Shown here piece after piece: positions 6,063 through 12,531 of a stretch of 13,444 bases of DNA (positions are counted from its first letter, which is position 1; every line of letters begins with the position of its first letter). The notes beneath the pieces were generated by a model. It saw only the letters and a program-made list of their open reading frames with translations. It was not told where the DNA came from and did no database searches. Source of the DNA: Chloroflexota bacterium (GTDB lineage Bacteria; Chloroflexota; Limnocylindria; QHBO01); the NCBI GenBank assembly GCA_024636135.1, contig JAGXHP010000099.1:1-13444 (forward strand). Reading direction: 5' to 3'. Both the position numbers and the translations under genes were made by a program.

Positions 6063-6488
6063 ATGACTCTTTCCGAGACTCCACGCGAGCCGATCCCGAT
6101 GACCGGCGGCGCACCGAGTGGTGAGCTGCTCGTTTCGGTCACCGAGGCTGCGGGCCGCAAGGTGCTCGAGCTCCGCGAGCGCGAGGGCAAGGCCGATGCC
6201 CGGCTGCGCCTCTTCGTCAAGAGCGGCGGCTGCTCCGGCTTCAGCTACGGCCTGGCCTTCGACGAGAAGGTCAACGACGGCGACAAGGTCGAGGACCACT
6301 CAGGCGTTCCGGTCGTGATCGACCAGTTCAGCCAGCAGCACGTATCCGGCGCCGAGATCGACTACGTCGACTCGCTCATGGGGTCCGGCTTCGCGATCAA
6401 CAACCCGAACGCCGTCAGCAGCTGCGCCTGCGGCTCGTCGTTCAACACCGATGGATCTCCCGCCAAGGCCGGTGGCTGCGCTCACTGA
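6063..6488 (+). CDS. A-type iron-sulfur cluster carrier (IscA/ErpA/HesB family)
   Basis: A 141-residue cytosolic A-type carrier that receives Fe-S clusters from a scaffold and passes them to apo-enzymes. The three invariant cysteines are present: Cys57 in SGGCSGFSYG and Cys121/Cys123 in SSCACGSSF. An additional cysteine, Cys139, sits at the extreme C-terminus (GGCAH). The fold core begins at LVSVTEAAGRKVLELRE (about residue 22) and includes PVVIDQFSQQHVSGAEIDYVDSLMGSGFAINNPNA. The first 20 or so residues are an extra polar segment beyond the usual start of about 107-115-residue relatives. ATG at 6063 is the first start after the predicted promoter and has AGGGAG 10 nt upstream. The frame is open far upstream, but only as a shadow of the aminotransferase gene. 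It is transcribed alone, ends in a strong hairpin, and plausibly serves the Rieske and [4Fe-4S] proteins of this window. ErpA and IscA cannot be told apart here. Confidence 0.9.
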   Translation: MTLSETPREPIPMTGGAPSGELLVSVTEAAGRKVLELREREGKADARLRLFVKSGGCSGFSYGLAFDEKVNDGDKVEDHSGVPVVIDQFSQQHVSGAEIDYVDSLMGSGFAINNPNAVSSCACGSSFNTDGSPAKAGGCAH

Positions 6489-6510
6489 GCCCCTCCGCGA
6501 CCCGCGACCC

Positions 6511-6538
6511 GAAGCCCCGGCCCGACCGCCGGGGCTTC
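6511..6538 (+). terminator. Terminator-like hairpin after the Fe-S carrier gene
   Basis: A perfect 11-bp inverted repeat, GAAGCCCCGGC (6511-6521) and GCCGGGGCTTC (6528-6538), with a 6-nt loop lies 22 bp after the stop codon. There is no following T-run, which is common for high-GC bacteria. Its position right before the GbsR-like promoter supports a terminator. Confidence 0.7.
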
Positions 6539-6559
6539 TCCGTGGGCGCCGGCAGCGAG

Positions 6560-6565
6560 TAACAT
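6560..6565 (+). promoter_or_regulatory. Predicted -10 box of the GbsR-like gene (leaderless)
   Basis: TAACAT at 6560-6565 is followed after 6 nt by the GTG start at 6572, the spacing expected when transcription starts at or next to the start codon. No Shine-Dalgarno sequence is present between the hairpin and the GTG. The best -35 candidate, TTCTCC at 6536-6541, is weak and overlaps the terminator arm. Confidence 0.4.
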
Positions 6566-6571
6566 GCTCAC

Positions 6572-7306
6572 GTGAGTAGCACGTTTAGTCCCGCCGCTGA
6601 AACGGCGGCCGAGGATCTGCGTCGGTCCTTTGCCCTGGCCTGGGGGGCGGTAGGTGCGACCTGGGGCATCGCGCCATCCACCGCGGCGGTGCAGGGCTAC
6701 CTCCTCGTCAGCGATGGTCCGCAATCGGAGCCCGAGGTCCGGCGCGCTCTCGGGATGAGCCACCGCGCGACGAGCCTGGCCCTCGCGCAGTGCGAGGAAT
6801 GGGGCCTCATCGAGCGCGCGGACGCACCCCGACGATCAGGCCAGCGCGGGCCCGCCGCCCTCGCGTGGGCCGTGGTCGGCGACCACTGGGAGTGGTTCCG
6901 CCGCGTCGCCGCCGCGCGCAAGCAGCGCGAGACCGACCCGGTCGTCCCGGTGATCCAGCGCTGTGCGGATGAGGCCCGCGCGGCCGCGGCCGGCGATGCC
7001 CAGGACGAGGAGATGGCGCGCCTCGGCGATCGACTCGGCTCGCTGCTCGAGTTCGTGCGCCGATTCGACCGTGGCGTCGAGCTCTTTGTCCGCGGGGACG
7101 CACGCTCCATCGAGCGCCTGTTCACCACGCTCGAGGGACTTGGCCCGGGGACGGTCGACCGGCTGTGGGGACTGATCGGCGAGCTCGGGACGGATGACCT
7201 GGGCCGGATCATCGAGACGCTGGCGAAGATTCCGCCGGGGAACGCCCGCAGGCTGATCGGCCTCGCCGACCAGCCGATGCTTCAGAAGCTCATCGGCCTC
7301 CGCTAG
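6572..7306 (+). CDS. GbsR/MarR-like winged-helix transcriptional regulator
   Basis: A 244-residue regulator. Residues of about 10-115 hold a MarR/GbsR-type winged helix: a leading helix ending AWGAVGATWGIAPSTAAVQGYLLVS, then EPEVRRALGMSHRATSLALAQCEEWGLIERADAP (helix-turn-helix with the recognition helix at SHRATSLAL) and a wing RRSGQRGPAALAWAVVG. The remainder, about 115-244, is helical and charged (KQRETDPVVPVIQRCADEARAA..., EEMARLGDRLGSLLEFVRRFDRGVELF), ending in a Leu/Ile-rich C-terminus I do not recognise. This makes it longer than the roughly 180-residue GbsR proteins that control glycine-betaine synthesis. The GTG at 6572 follows a TAACAT -10 by 6 nt. The gene converges on the aldolase gene with only 3 bp between stops. 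Target genes are unknown; it may regulate itself. Confidence 0.75.
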   Translation: MSSTFSPAAETAAEDLRRSFALAWGAVGATWGIAPSTAAVQGYLLVSDGPQSEPEVRRALGMSHRATSLALAQCEEWGLIERADAPRRSGQRGPAALAWAVVGDHWEWFRRVAAARKQRETDPVVPVIQRCADEARAAAAGDAQDEEMARLGDRLGSLLEFVRRFDRGVELFVRGDARSIERLFTTLEGLGPGTVDRLWGLIGELGTDDLGRIIETLAKIPPGNARRLIGLADQPMLQKLIGLR

Positions 7307-7309
7307 CCG

Positions 7310-8761
7310 CTACTCGCCGGAGCCGTCGTCCTCGAAGACCGACGCACCGGCCACCACGGCGGCGCGGTCGGTGCCACCCAGGGACGCCGGCAGGGGGCGC
7401 GGGACCGGGACCGGCGTCACGAAACGATCGACGACCGCGCGCGTGCCGGCGATCTTCAGCTCGTCGAAGAGCAGGCCGAACTTCGCTCGCAGGTTCGCCG
7501 CGATCTCCGAGGCCGCCGCATCGGGCAGCGTCCACAGCTGACGCTTGAACGGACCGATCGCCTTCTTGCGGGTCCGGTACAGGAACTGCTCGTCGGTCTC
7601 GCCATCCTTGCGTTCGTCGGCGCAGTTCTCCGAGCACCAGGCCATCATCTGGCCGCGCAGCTCATCGGGCAGTCCGCCACCGTCGTAGAGGATGTTCTGG
7701 AACCCCGTGGCGAGGTGGATCTCGGCCGTCCCGTGCTCAGGGAAGTGGTTGAACGCGTCATCGGGCAGCGTGGAGGCGCCGTGCTGCACGCAGCCGGCCA
7801 TCCCATACTCGTCGCGCGCCACCGCCGACAGCCGCTCGAGCGTGTCGAAGTCGATGCTCACCGCCGCGACCGTGCCGTCGGCCATCGGCACCCCGCCGTG
7901 GCTCGTTCCGGTCTGGATGCTCACCTTGCTCACCGGCTCGACATCGGGCCCGAGCGCATGGCGGTACCCGTCGAGGTAGGCGCGCAGCTCACCTTCCGTC
8001 GAGTTCGACTTGCCGACCTCGCCGATCTCGCCCCCGATGCTGATCGTGACGCCCTCGGGCTGGAGGTCGCGGACGAGACGGGTGAGCTCGGCAGTGTTCT
8101 CCGCGTTGACGCGCTGCTGCTCCGGTACCGTCGCAAGTGACAGGTCGACCAGGGTCGAGCTGTCGATGTCGATGTTGAGGAAGCCGGCGGCAACCGCCTC
8201 GCGGGTCAGGTCCTTCAGCCCGGCCATCTCGCCCGCCGGGTCGGCGGCCCACTTCGTCGCGTTGAACTGGAAGTGGTCGCCCTGCAGGAAGACCGGGGTC
8301 TGCCACCCCTCCCGGATCGCCGCGCCGAGGATCACGGCCGCGTACTCGTCGGGTCGCTGGTCGGTGTAGGCCATCTCGCTCTTGGCGATCTCGAAGATCA
8401 CAGTGGCGGCATCCCGCTCGAGCGCGGCGGCGAACGCCTGTCGCGCGGTCAGGTAGGTGACGGCTCGCACATTGATCGCCGGCACGGTGAAGGCCGTGGC
8501 GGCAATCTCGCCTCGTCCCCGGGCGCGATACAGGTCGTGGATGGAGGCAGAGCCGCAGCCGAGCGCCTGCGAGGCGGACCAGATCAGCCAGCGCGACGCT
8601 TCGCGCACGTCGGCATCGGCGTTGAACACCGCCTCGAACACGATCTCGTCGATCAGCGCACCGCGGAAGCGCCGCTCGTCGGCAATCGCGAGGCCGTGCT
8701 CGGTGATCGAGGCCACGCCGTCCAGGCGGGCGCGGAGGTCGTCGACGGTGGTGATCTGCAT
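7310..8761 (-). CDS. Long class II (zinc-dependent) fructose-bisphosphate aldolase-like protein
   Basis: A 483-residue TIM-barrel aldolase of the class II family, which cleaves ketose bisphosphates or related sugars with a Zn2+ ion. The zinc-site segments are all in order: FLQGDHF (Asp162, His163), GGEIGEVG (Glu245), TGTSHGG (His288) and VQHGAST (His327). NIDIDSSTL corresponds to the M-I-D-A/G-S motif and AEIHLATGFQN to the dihydroxyacetone-phosphate-binding I-N-x-A-T region. It is far longer than the 285-360 residues of typical class II aldolases, with about 80 extra N-terminal residues and a 110-residue C-terminal extension (FLYRTRKKAIGPFKRQLW, then helices). ATG at 8761 is chosen because AGGA lies 8 nt upstream and a TAGGAT -10-like box 7 nt upstream. 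ATG at 8770, 1 nt after the preceding stop TAG, is a real alternative. It is the last gene of the minus-strand cytochrome operon or a separate transcript. Tagatose-bisphosphate or another aldolase specificity is possible. Confidence 0.82.
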   Translation of the reverse strand: MQITTVDDLRARLDGVASITEHGLAIADERRFRGALIDEIVFEAVFNADADVREASRWLIWSASQALGCGSASIHDLYRARGRGEIAATAFTVPAINVRAVTYLTARQAFAAALERDAATVIFEIAKSEMAYTDQRPDEYAAVILGAAIREGWQTPVFLQGDHFQFNATKWAADPAGEMAGLKDLTREAVAAGFLNIDIDSSTLVDLSLATVPEQQRVNAENTAELTRLVRDLQPEGVTISIGGEIGEVGKSNSTEGELRAYLDGYRHALGPDVEPVSKVSIQTGTSHGGVPMADGTVAAVSIDFDTLERLSAVARDEYGMAGCVQHGASTLPDDAFNHFPEHGTAEIHLATGFQNILYDGGGLPDELRGQMMAWCSENCADERKDGETDEQFLYRTRKKAIGPFKRQLWTLPDAAASEIAANLRAKFGLLFDELKIAGTRAVVDRFVTPVPVPRPLPASLGGTDRAAVVAGASVFEDDGSGE

Positions 8762-8768
8762 GGCAGCC

Positions 8769-8774
8769 ATCCTA
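8769..8774 (-). promoter_or_regulatory. Possible -10 box/leaderless start for the aldolase-like gene
   Basis: On the minus strand TAGGAT (8774-8769) lies 7 nt before ATG 8761, with TTCACG (8798-8793) 18 bp further upstream. The same bases contain the TAG stop of the preceding gene and an AGGA that could act as ribosome-binding site, so this may equally be a coupled translation start. Confidence 0.3.
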
Positions 8775-9110
8775 GCGAAGCGTCGAAACCAGCGTGAACG
8801 AGAGGAGCGGCGCGATGATCAGACCGAGCGCGGCGACCAGGAGATACCAGTCCCGGGAGGCATGAGCGTCAGCTGCGCCGCGCCGTCGGAGTCCGAGCGT
8901 CCACCATCGGACCGCCGTGAGGCCGGCGACGTAGAGCAGGGCCGACACTCCGGCCACCCCGACGGCAAACGGCCGCACCTCTTCGCAGTCGCCGAATGCC
9001 AACGGCCCACCGGGCGGGCACGCCGCACCCAGCTCGAGGCCGATCACGGTCGCGACCACGGCGAGGACGGTCGCCGACCACGCCAGATGGATGAGGAGGC
9101 CCCGGGTCAG
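8772..9110 (-). CDS. Three-helix membrane protein of the cytochrome operon, probable CTG start
   Basis: A protein of about 112 residues that I cannot assign to a family. Read from CTG at 9110 it has three membrane helices: about 5-27 (LLIHLAWSATVLAVVATVIGLEL), about 47-70 (FAVGVAGVSALLYVAGLTAVRWW) and about 88-108 (WYLLVAALGLIIAPLLSFTLV). An external loop between the first two carries two cysteines (AACPPG and GDCEE) that could form a disulfide. CTG at 9110 overlaps the TGA of the preceding gene (CTGA), in the manner of the ATGA and GTGA junctions elsewhere in the window. The first conventional start, GTG at 9059, would cut the first helix in half. No ATG, GTG or TTG occurs in frame between the preceding gene's end and 9059. 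It is the distal gene of the b6c-type operon and may be a small accessory subunit or assembly factor. A short annotation from 9059 would be the conservative choice. Confidence 0.6.
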   Translation of the reverse strand: MTRGLLIHLAWSATVLAVVATVIGLELGAACPPGGPLAFGDCEEVRPFAVGVAGVSALLYVAGLTAVRWWTLGLRRRGAADAHASRDWYLLVAALGLIIAPLLSFTLVSTLR

Positions 9111-9688
9111 CGCCGCGCAAGCTCCGCGCTGTGGAGGGCGGCCTGGTCGGCATCACGTCGCATGATGCGGCGGTACTCGAAGTACAGGTAGACGCAGGCA
9201 GCGGCTCCCAGCCCGGCCACCATCATGCCGAACGCCACCGACTGTGCCGGGATCTGGATCGGCCAGAACGAGCCCCCGGCAAGGTTGAAGGCCAGCAGCG
9301 GTACGAGCAGCATGACGGTGAACAGGTAGTTCAGGAGGATGAAGATGCGGATCATCGACCAGCCGAAGCCGCGGCGGCCTCGAGACGCCTGCACGCCGAC
9401 GGCGAGGACGATGAGCAGGGCGAAGTTGCCGCCCGCGACGCCGTTCGCGATCAGGAACCCGACGTCGTCACTGAAGCGCAGGAACGGCAGCTCGACGGTC
9501 GTGAGGTAGTACGCGTAGTTCGGCACGTAGGTGAGCATGAAGTACACGAACAGGAACAGCGGGACGCCCTTGAGGACGGCCACCAGCCACGTCTCGTGGC
9601 CATGGAGGAACCAGCTCATGAAGTCATCGGCCCACCCGAAGAGGCGGCTGAGGCCCCCGCGCGGTCGATAGGCCGGATAGGTGCTCAT
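9107..9688 (-). CDS. Four-helix membrane protein of the cytochrome operon, function unknown
   Basis: A 193-residue integral membrane protein I do not recognise. After a short polar N-terminus (MSTYPAYRPRGGLSRLFGW) it has four predicted helices: about 33-58 (WLVAVLKGVPLFLFVYFMLTYVPNY), about 76-99 (VGFLIANGVAGGNFALLIVLAVGV), about 110-136 (MIRIFILLNYLFTVMLLVPLLAF) and about 145-168 (AQSVAFGMMVAGLGAAACVYLYF), then a charged cytoplasmic tail rich in Arg and Ala. Several Tyr and Asn lie at the membrane boundary (YVPNYAYYLTTVE). No heme-binding His pairs or Fe-S motifs are visible. ATG at 9688 has AGGAG 9 nt upstream, lying in the end of the diheme cytochrome gene 12 bp away. It may be an accessory subunit of the quinol-oxidising complex or a docking partner for the cytochrome. 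Confidence 0.8.
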   Translation of the reverse strand: MSTYPAYRPRGGLSRLFGWADDFMSWFLHGHETWLVAVLKGVPLFLFVYFMLTYVPNYAYYLTTVELPFLRFSDDVGFLIANGVAGGNFALLIVLAVGVQASRGRRGFGWSMIRIFILLNYLFTVMLLVPLLAFNLAGGSFWPIQIPAQSVAFGMMVAGLGAAACVYLYFEYRRIMRRDADQAALHSAELARR

Positions 9689-9700
9689 GGCGTCGCGCTC

Positions 9701-10507
9701 CTACTCACCGGTCTGGGCCAGGAGGAAGGTGATCAGCGCCTGGAGCGCGCTCTGGCTCACGGCGCCCTCGGAGTGCGGCGGCATTCCCGTCGCGTTGCCA
9801 TCGTTGTAGTTGGCCGATGAGTCGCGAACCCACTTCTCGAGGAACATCCGCGGATCGGCGTCGTAATCGGCGACCATCTGGTCGACACCGGACGGTGTCG
9901 CAAAGTTCTCGAACTCGGTGATGACGCCGGAGCCGATGGTCTGGATGTTCGGTCCGGCCGTCCCGCCCTCGAGATTGGCGCCATGGCAGGCCACGCAGCC
10001 GGCCGCGGTGTACACCTCGGCCCCCGCCTCGACGGTGTCGGGGACCTCCTCGATCGGCTCCTGGTCGGCCTCGTCGGCCCACGACTCGACGAGGGCCGCC
10101 ACAGCCTCGATCTGCTGCACGTTCAGCGGACCGCCGACCTCGGCGCTCCAGGCCGGCATGGCCGAGTTCACGTTGCCCGAGACGACCACACCGCCGAAGC
10201 TGACCACCAGGTGGACGTAGTTGTTGTTCACCTTCAGCTTCTCGGCGAGGCTGCGCGAGTGCAGGTTCGGACCGACCACGGCAGCCCCCGCCTCGCCGCC
10301 GAAGCCCTCCGGGCCGTGGCAGTTCGCGCATCCGGCGGCCGCCGGCTCGGCGGGATCGGCGCTGAAGATGACCTCGCCGTACTCGAGCAGCTCCTCCTCG
10401 GTGGCGGCCGCGATCTCGTCCCGGCGCGGGTTGTCGGTCACCCAGTAGAGGAGGGTGAACGCCGACAGCGCGGTGACGAGGATGACGCCAAGGGTCTTGA
10501 GGAGCAT
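9701..10507 (-). CDS. Membrane-anchored diheme cytochrome c, electron-accepting subunit of the bc complex
   Basis: A 268-residue diheme cytochrome c. Residues of about 4-22 (KTLGVILVTALSAFTLLYW) are an uncleaved N-terminal membrane anchor, leaving both heme domains outside the cytoplasmic membrane. The first heme site is CANCH (Cys60, Cys63, His64) followed by GPEGFGG; the second is CVACH (Cys171, Cys174, His175). Plausible axial methionines are in SAMPAW for domain 1 and TGMPPH for domain 2. The two class I domains are joined by an acidic linker of about residues 140-158 (DEADQEPIEEVPD). It starts 3 nt after the Rieske stop. In heliobacteria the b6c complex likewise has a diheme cytochrome c in place of cytochrome f, so I infer the same role here: taking electrons from the Rieske cluster. 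Covalent heme attachment needs a cytochrome c maturation system, fitting the CcmA-like gene at the left edge. Confidence 0.9.
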   Translation of the reverse strand: MLLKTLGVILVTALSAFTLLYWVTDNPRRDEIAAATEEELLEYGEVIFSADPAEPAAAGCANCHGPEGFGGEAGAAVVGPNLHSRSLAEKLKVNNNYVHLVVSFGGVVVSGNVNSAMPAWSAEVGGPLNVQQIEAVAALVESWADEADQEPIEEVPDTVEAGAEVYTAAGCVACHGANLEGGTAGPNIQTIGSGVITEFENFATPSGVDQMVADYDADPRMFLEKWVRDSSANYNDGNATGMPPHSEGAVSQSALQALITFLLAQTGE

Positions 10508-10510
10508 GGG

Positions 10511-11182
10511 TCAGCCCGAGCAGTGCGGCATGTCGGTCGCCACACGCTGGTCGAAGGTCACGGTGCCGGGCGGCGACCCGTTCACGATCTGCCCGGTGTC
10601 CACGACGTAGACGCCGTCGGCGATGCTGACCGGGAAGCCGTCCATGCCGCGCGGGGCCGGACCGTCGCGCTTCTCCCCCAGCACCGAGTACTTCGAGCCG
10701 TGGCAGAGGCACTCGAACCACTGGCTCTGGTCGCAGAGCTGTGGGATCTGGCAGCCGAGGTGCGGGCACTTGCGCCACAGCGCGAGAACGGAGCGGTCGC
10801 CGATCGGGAGGTCCTCCGAGAGGTCCGTACCGGGATCCTCCACCGGCAGGGTCGGGTCGGCCTCGACCGAGGGGGCCGCCTGGGCCACCAGCGCCTTGGC
10901 GGCAGGCACGTTGACGATGAAGAGGTTGGCCGGTCCGTAGATGTAGGGCAGGCCGTTCTTCCACTCCGGCTGCGCGTTGTTGATGTCGGTCGCGCTGCCG
11001 ATGGTGATCTGGGCACCCAGGCCCTCGGACAGGTTCGGCCACAGGAAGGCGAGCGTGCCTCCCAGGAACTCGAGCGACAGAATGCCGACGCCCACGCCGA
11101 GCATGCGGCGCATGAAGCCGCGTCGACTGATCTCGCCGGCGCGAGGCCCGTGGACCTCGCCGTATGATGCGTGCTGTGTCAT
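10511..11182 (-). CDS. petC: Rieske iron-sulfur protein of the b6c-type quinol:cytochrome c reductase
   Basis: A 223-residue Rieske [2Fe-2S] subunit. The N-terminus has a near-perfect twin-arginine motif, ISRRGFMRR (Ser19 to Arg26), followed by a membrane anchor about residues 27-48 (MLGVGVGILSLEFLGGTLAFLW), so it is exported folded by the Tat pathway and stays anchored. The cluster-binding boxes are CPHLGC (Cys139, His141, Cys144) and CLCHG (Cys158, Cys160, His161), with the extra Cys144/Cys160 pair that forms the stabilising disulfide in bc1/b6f Rieske proteins. An acidic insert of about residues 98-128 precedes box 1, and an additional Cys149 lies between the boxes. ATG at 11182 overlaps the subunit IV stop (ATGA). 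It transfers electrons from quinol oxidised at cytochrome b6 to the diheme cytochrome c encoded 3 nt downstream. A symbol is given by analogy with the plant/cyanobacterial gene. Confidence 0.92.
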   Translation of the reverse strand: MTQHASYGEVHGPRAGEISRRGFMRRMLGVGVGILSLEFLGGTLAFLWPNLSEGLGAQITIGSATDINNAQPEWKNGLPYIYGPANLFIVNVPAAKALVAQAAPSVEADPTLPVEDPGTDLSEDLPIGDRSVLALWRKCPHLGCQIPQLCDQSQWFECLCHGSKYSVLGEKRDGPAPRGMDGFPVSIADGVYVVDTGQIVNGSPPGTVTFDQRVATDMPHCSG

Positions 11183-11796
11183 AGGTTGAAGAAGAGTCCC
11201 TCCCAGGGCCAGACCCAGTTCCATCCCGGGCCGCGGAAGAATGAGCCGATGAGGGTCACGAACAGGCCGCCGAGCATCAGGCACAGGAAGAAGACCCACA
11301 TCAGCTTTCGATCGCGTGCGGCCTTGAACGGCGTCCGGTCGATGAACGGAATGGCCGCCAGGCCAACGAGGTAGAAGGTCGGCACGACGACGCCGGCAAC
11401 CGTGGCGTTGAAGTAGCTCAGAATCTCCTGCAGCCCCAGGAAGTACCACGGTGCCTTGGCGACGTGCGGCGTCACGGCCGGGTTCGCCATCTCCTCGAGC
11501 GGCGCCTGGATCCACAGCGACGTCACGACCAGCAGCCCGCTGATCAGCATCGCCATCAGGAACTCGGCGCGGAGCAGGTGCGGCCACGTGAGCAGCGTCT
11601 CGTCAGGTCGCTTGTCGACCCGAACCATCGACTCCTGCTTGACGTAGGCCAGCAGGCGGAAGCGCTCGGTACCGGGTACGCCCGGTGGTCCCGGCAGCTT
11701 CGGACCGGTGCCCGGCGAGACGATGGGCGCGCGGTCGGGCGCCTGGGTCGGCGCGTTCTTGTCGGCCGTCGCGTTCGGTCGCTTCTCGATCGTCAT
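11179..11796 (-). CDS. petD: Cytochrome b C-terminal part (subunit IV, PetD-like)
   Basis: A 205-residue membrane subunit equivalent to the C-terminal half of mitochondrial cytochrome b. The first 50 residues are a Pro/Ala-rich cytoplasmic extension not found in plant PetD. The conserved region starts at RPDETLLTWPHLLRAEF (about residue 62) and includes WIQAPLEEMANPAVTPHVAKAPWYFLGLQEILSYF, the family's quinol-site region; the PEW/PPEW-like glutamate motif appears here only as the APWYF segment. Three membrane helices are predicted at about 79-97, 134-153 and 166-189 (WVFFLCLMLGGLFVTLIGSFF). ATG at 11796 has a strong AGGAAGGA 4 nt upstream in the 15-bp gap after cytochrome b6. The N-terminal extension is long, so a later start cannot be ruled out, but the ribosome-binding site fixes this one well. 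It overlaps the Rieske gene by 4 bp. Confidence 0.92.
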   Translation of the reverse strand: MTIEKRPNATADKNAPTQAPDRAPIVSPGTGPKLPGPPGVPGTERFRLLAYVKQESMVRVDKRPDETLLTWPHLLRAEFLMAMLISGLLVVTSLWIQAPLEEMANPAVTPHVAKAPWYFLGLQEILSYFNATVAGVVVPTFYLVGLAAIPFIDRTPFKAARDRKLMWVFFLCLMLGGLFVTLIGSFFRGPGWNWVWPWEGLFFNL

Positions 11797-11811
11797 CGGT
11801 TCCTTCCTAGC

Positions 11812-12531
11812 CTACACCGGTCCCGAGATGCCGCCGTCCTTCCGGATCCTCCAGAAGTGGACGATCATGAAGATGGCGGCAATGAGCGGGAACGCGATGA
11901 CATGGAGCACATAGAAGCGCAGCAGCGTCTCCTGGCCGACCTGGATGCCGCCGAGCAGGAAGAAGCTCGACTCCTGGCCGAGCAGCGGCGCGTAGAGCGC
12001 CATCTGCGTGCCGACGGTGATAGCCCAGAACGCGATCTGGTCCCACGGCAGCAGGTAGCCGGTGAAGCTCAGCATGAGCGTCAGGAAGAGCAGGATCACG
12101 CCGACGACCCAGTTGAACTCGCGCGGCGGCTTGTAGGCCCCGTGGTAGAAGACGCGGATCATGTGCAGGAACACGGTGAGCACCATGAGGTGCGCGGCCC
12201 AGCGGTGCATGTTGCGCACGAGCGTGCCGAACGCAACCGACGCCTCGATCACCTGGATGTCCTGGTAGGCCCGGCTGACTGACGGCACGTAGAAAAACAT
12301 CAGGTACAGGCCGGTGACGGTCAGCGACAGGAACAGGAAGAAGCTGATCCCGCCAAGACAGAAGGTGTAGGTGTAGCGGACGGCGTGGCGCTTGACGCGC
12401 ACCGGGTGGAGGTGCAGGAACACGTTGTTCATCACCGCCAGCGCTCGCGTGCGACTGGTGTTCGGATAGGGCTGGCGGAAGAGGCTGCGCCACAGCGCCG
12501 ATTCCTTGATGAAGCGCATCACGGCGTTCAT
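11812..12531 (-). CDS. petB: Cytochrome b6 (N-terminal cytochrome b) with heme ci cysteine
   Basis: A 239-residue four-helix cytochrome b of the b6 type, core of a quinol:cytochrome c oxidoreductase. Two bis-histidine b hemes are supported by His109 and His123 (MHRWAAHLMVLTVFLH) paired with His210 and His225 (LRFYVLHVI ... VHFWRIRK). The 14-residue gap between the latter pair is the b6f-type spacing rather than the 13 of bc1. TFCLGGIS places Cys58 where cytochrome b6 Cys35 covalently binds heme ci (cn), so this complex probably has the extra heme at the N side. GYLLPWDQIAFWA matches the family's quinol-site helix, and the C-terminus IRKDGGISGPV closely matches plant b6. ATG at 12531 overlaps the upstream flavoprotein stop (ATGA). 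In mRNA order it is followed by subunit IV after 15 bp. Confidence 0.94.
   Translation of the reverse strand: MNAVMRFIKESALWRSLFRQPYPNTSRTRALAVMNNVFLHLHPVRVKRHAVRYTYTFCLGGISFFLFLSLTVTGLYLMFFYVPSVSRAYQDIQVIEASVAFGTLVRNMHRWAAHLMVLTVFLHMIRVFYHGAYKPPREFNWVVGVILLFLTLMLSFTGYLLPWDQIAFWAITVGTQMALYAPLLGQESSFFLLGGIQVGQETLLRFYVLHVIAFPLIAAIFMIVHFWRIRKDGGISGPV

Noticed and set aside
8819..9028. Short minus-strand frames (8819-9028, 8869-9156) near the three-helix protein
   Set aside because: They are out of frame with the hydrophobic, three-helix reading and yield Arg/Pro-rich products.
9983..11167. A 394-codon plus-strand frame across the cytochrome operon
   Set aside because: It is antisense to the diheme cytochrome and Rieske genes, which have exact CxxCH and Rieske motifs. 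The sequence is Arg/Gly/Val-rich with no domain.
11464..12282. A 272-codon plus-strand frame opposite subunit IV and cytochrome b6
   Set aside because: It is a shadow of two firmly identified membrane subunits; its composition is dominated by Arg, Asp and His.
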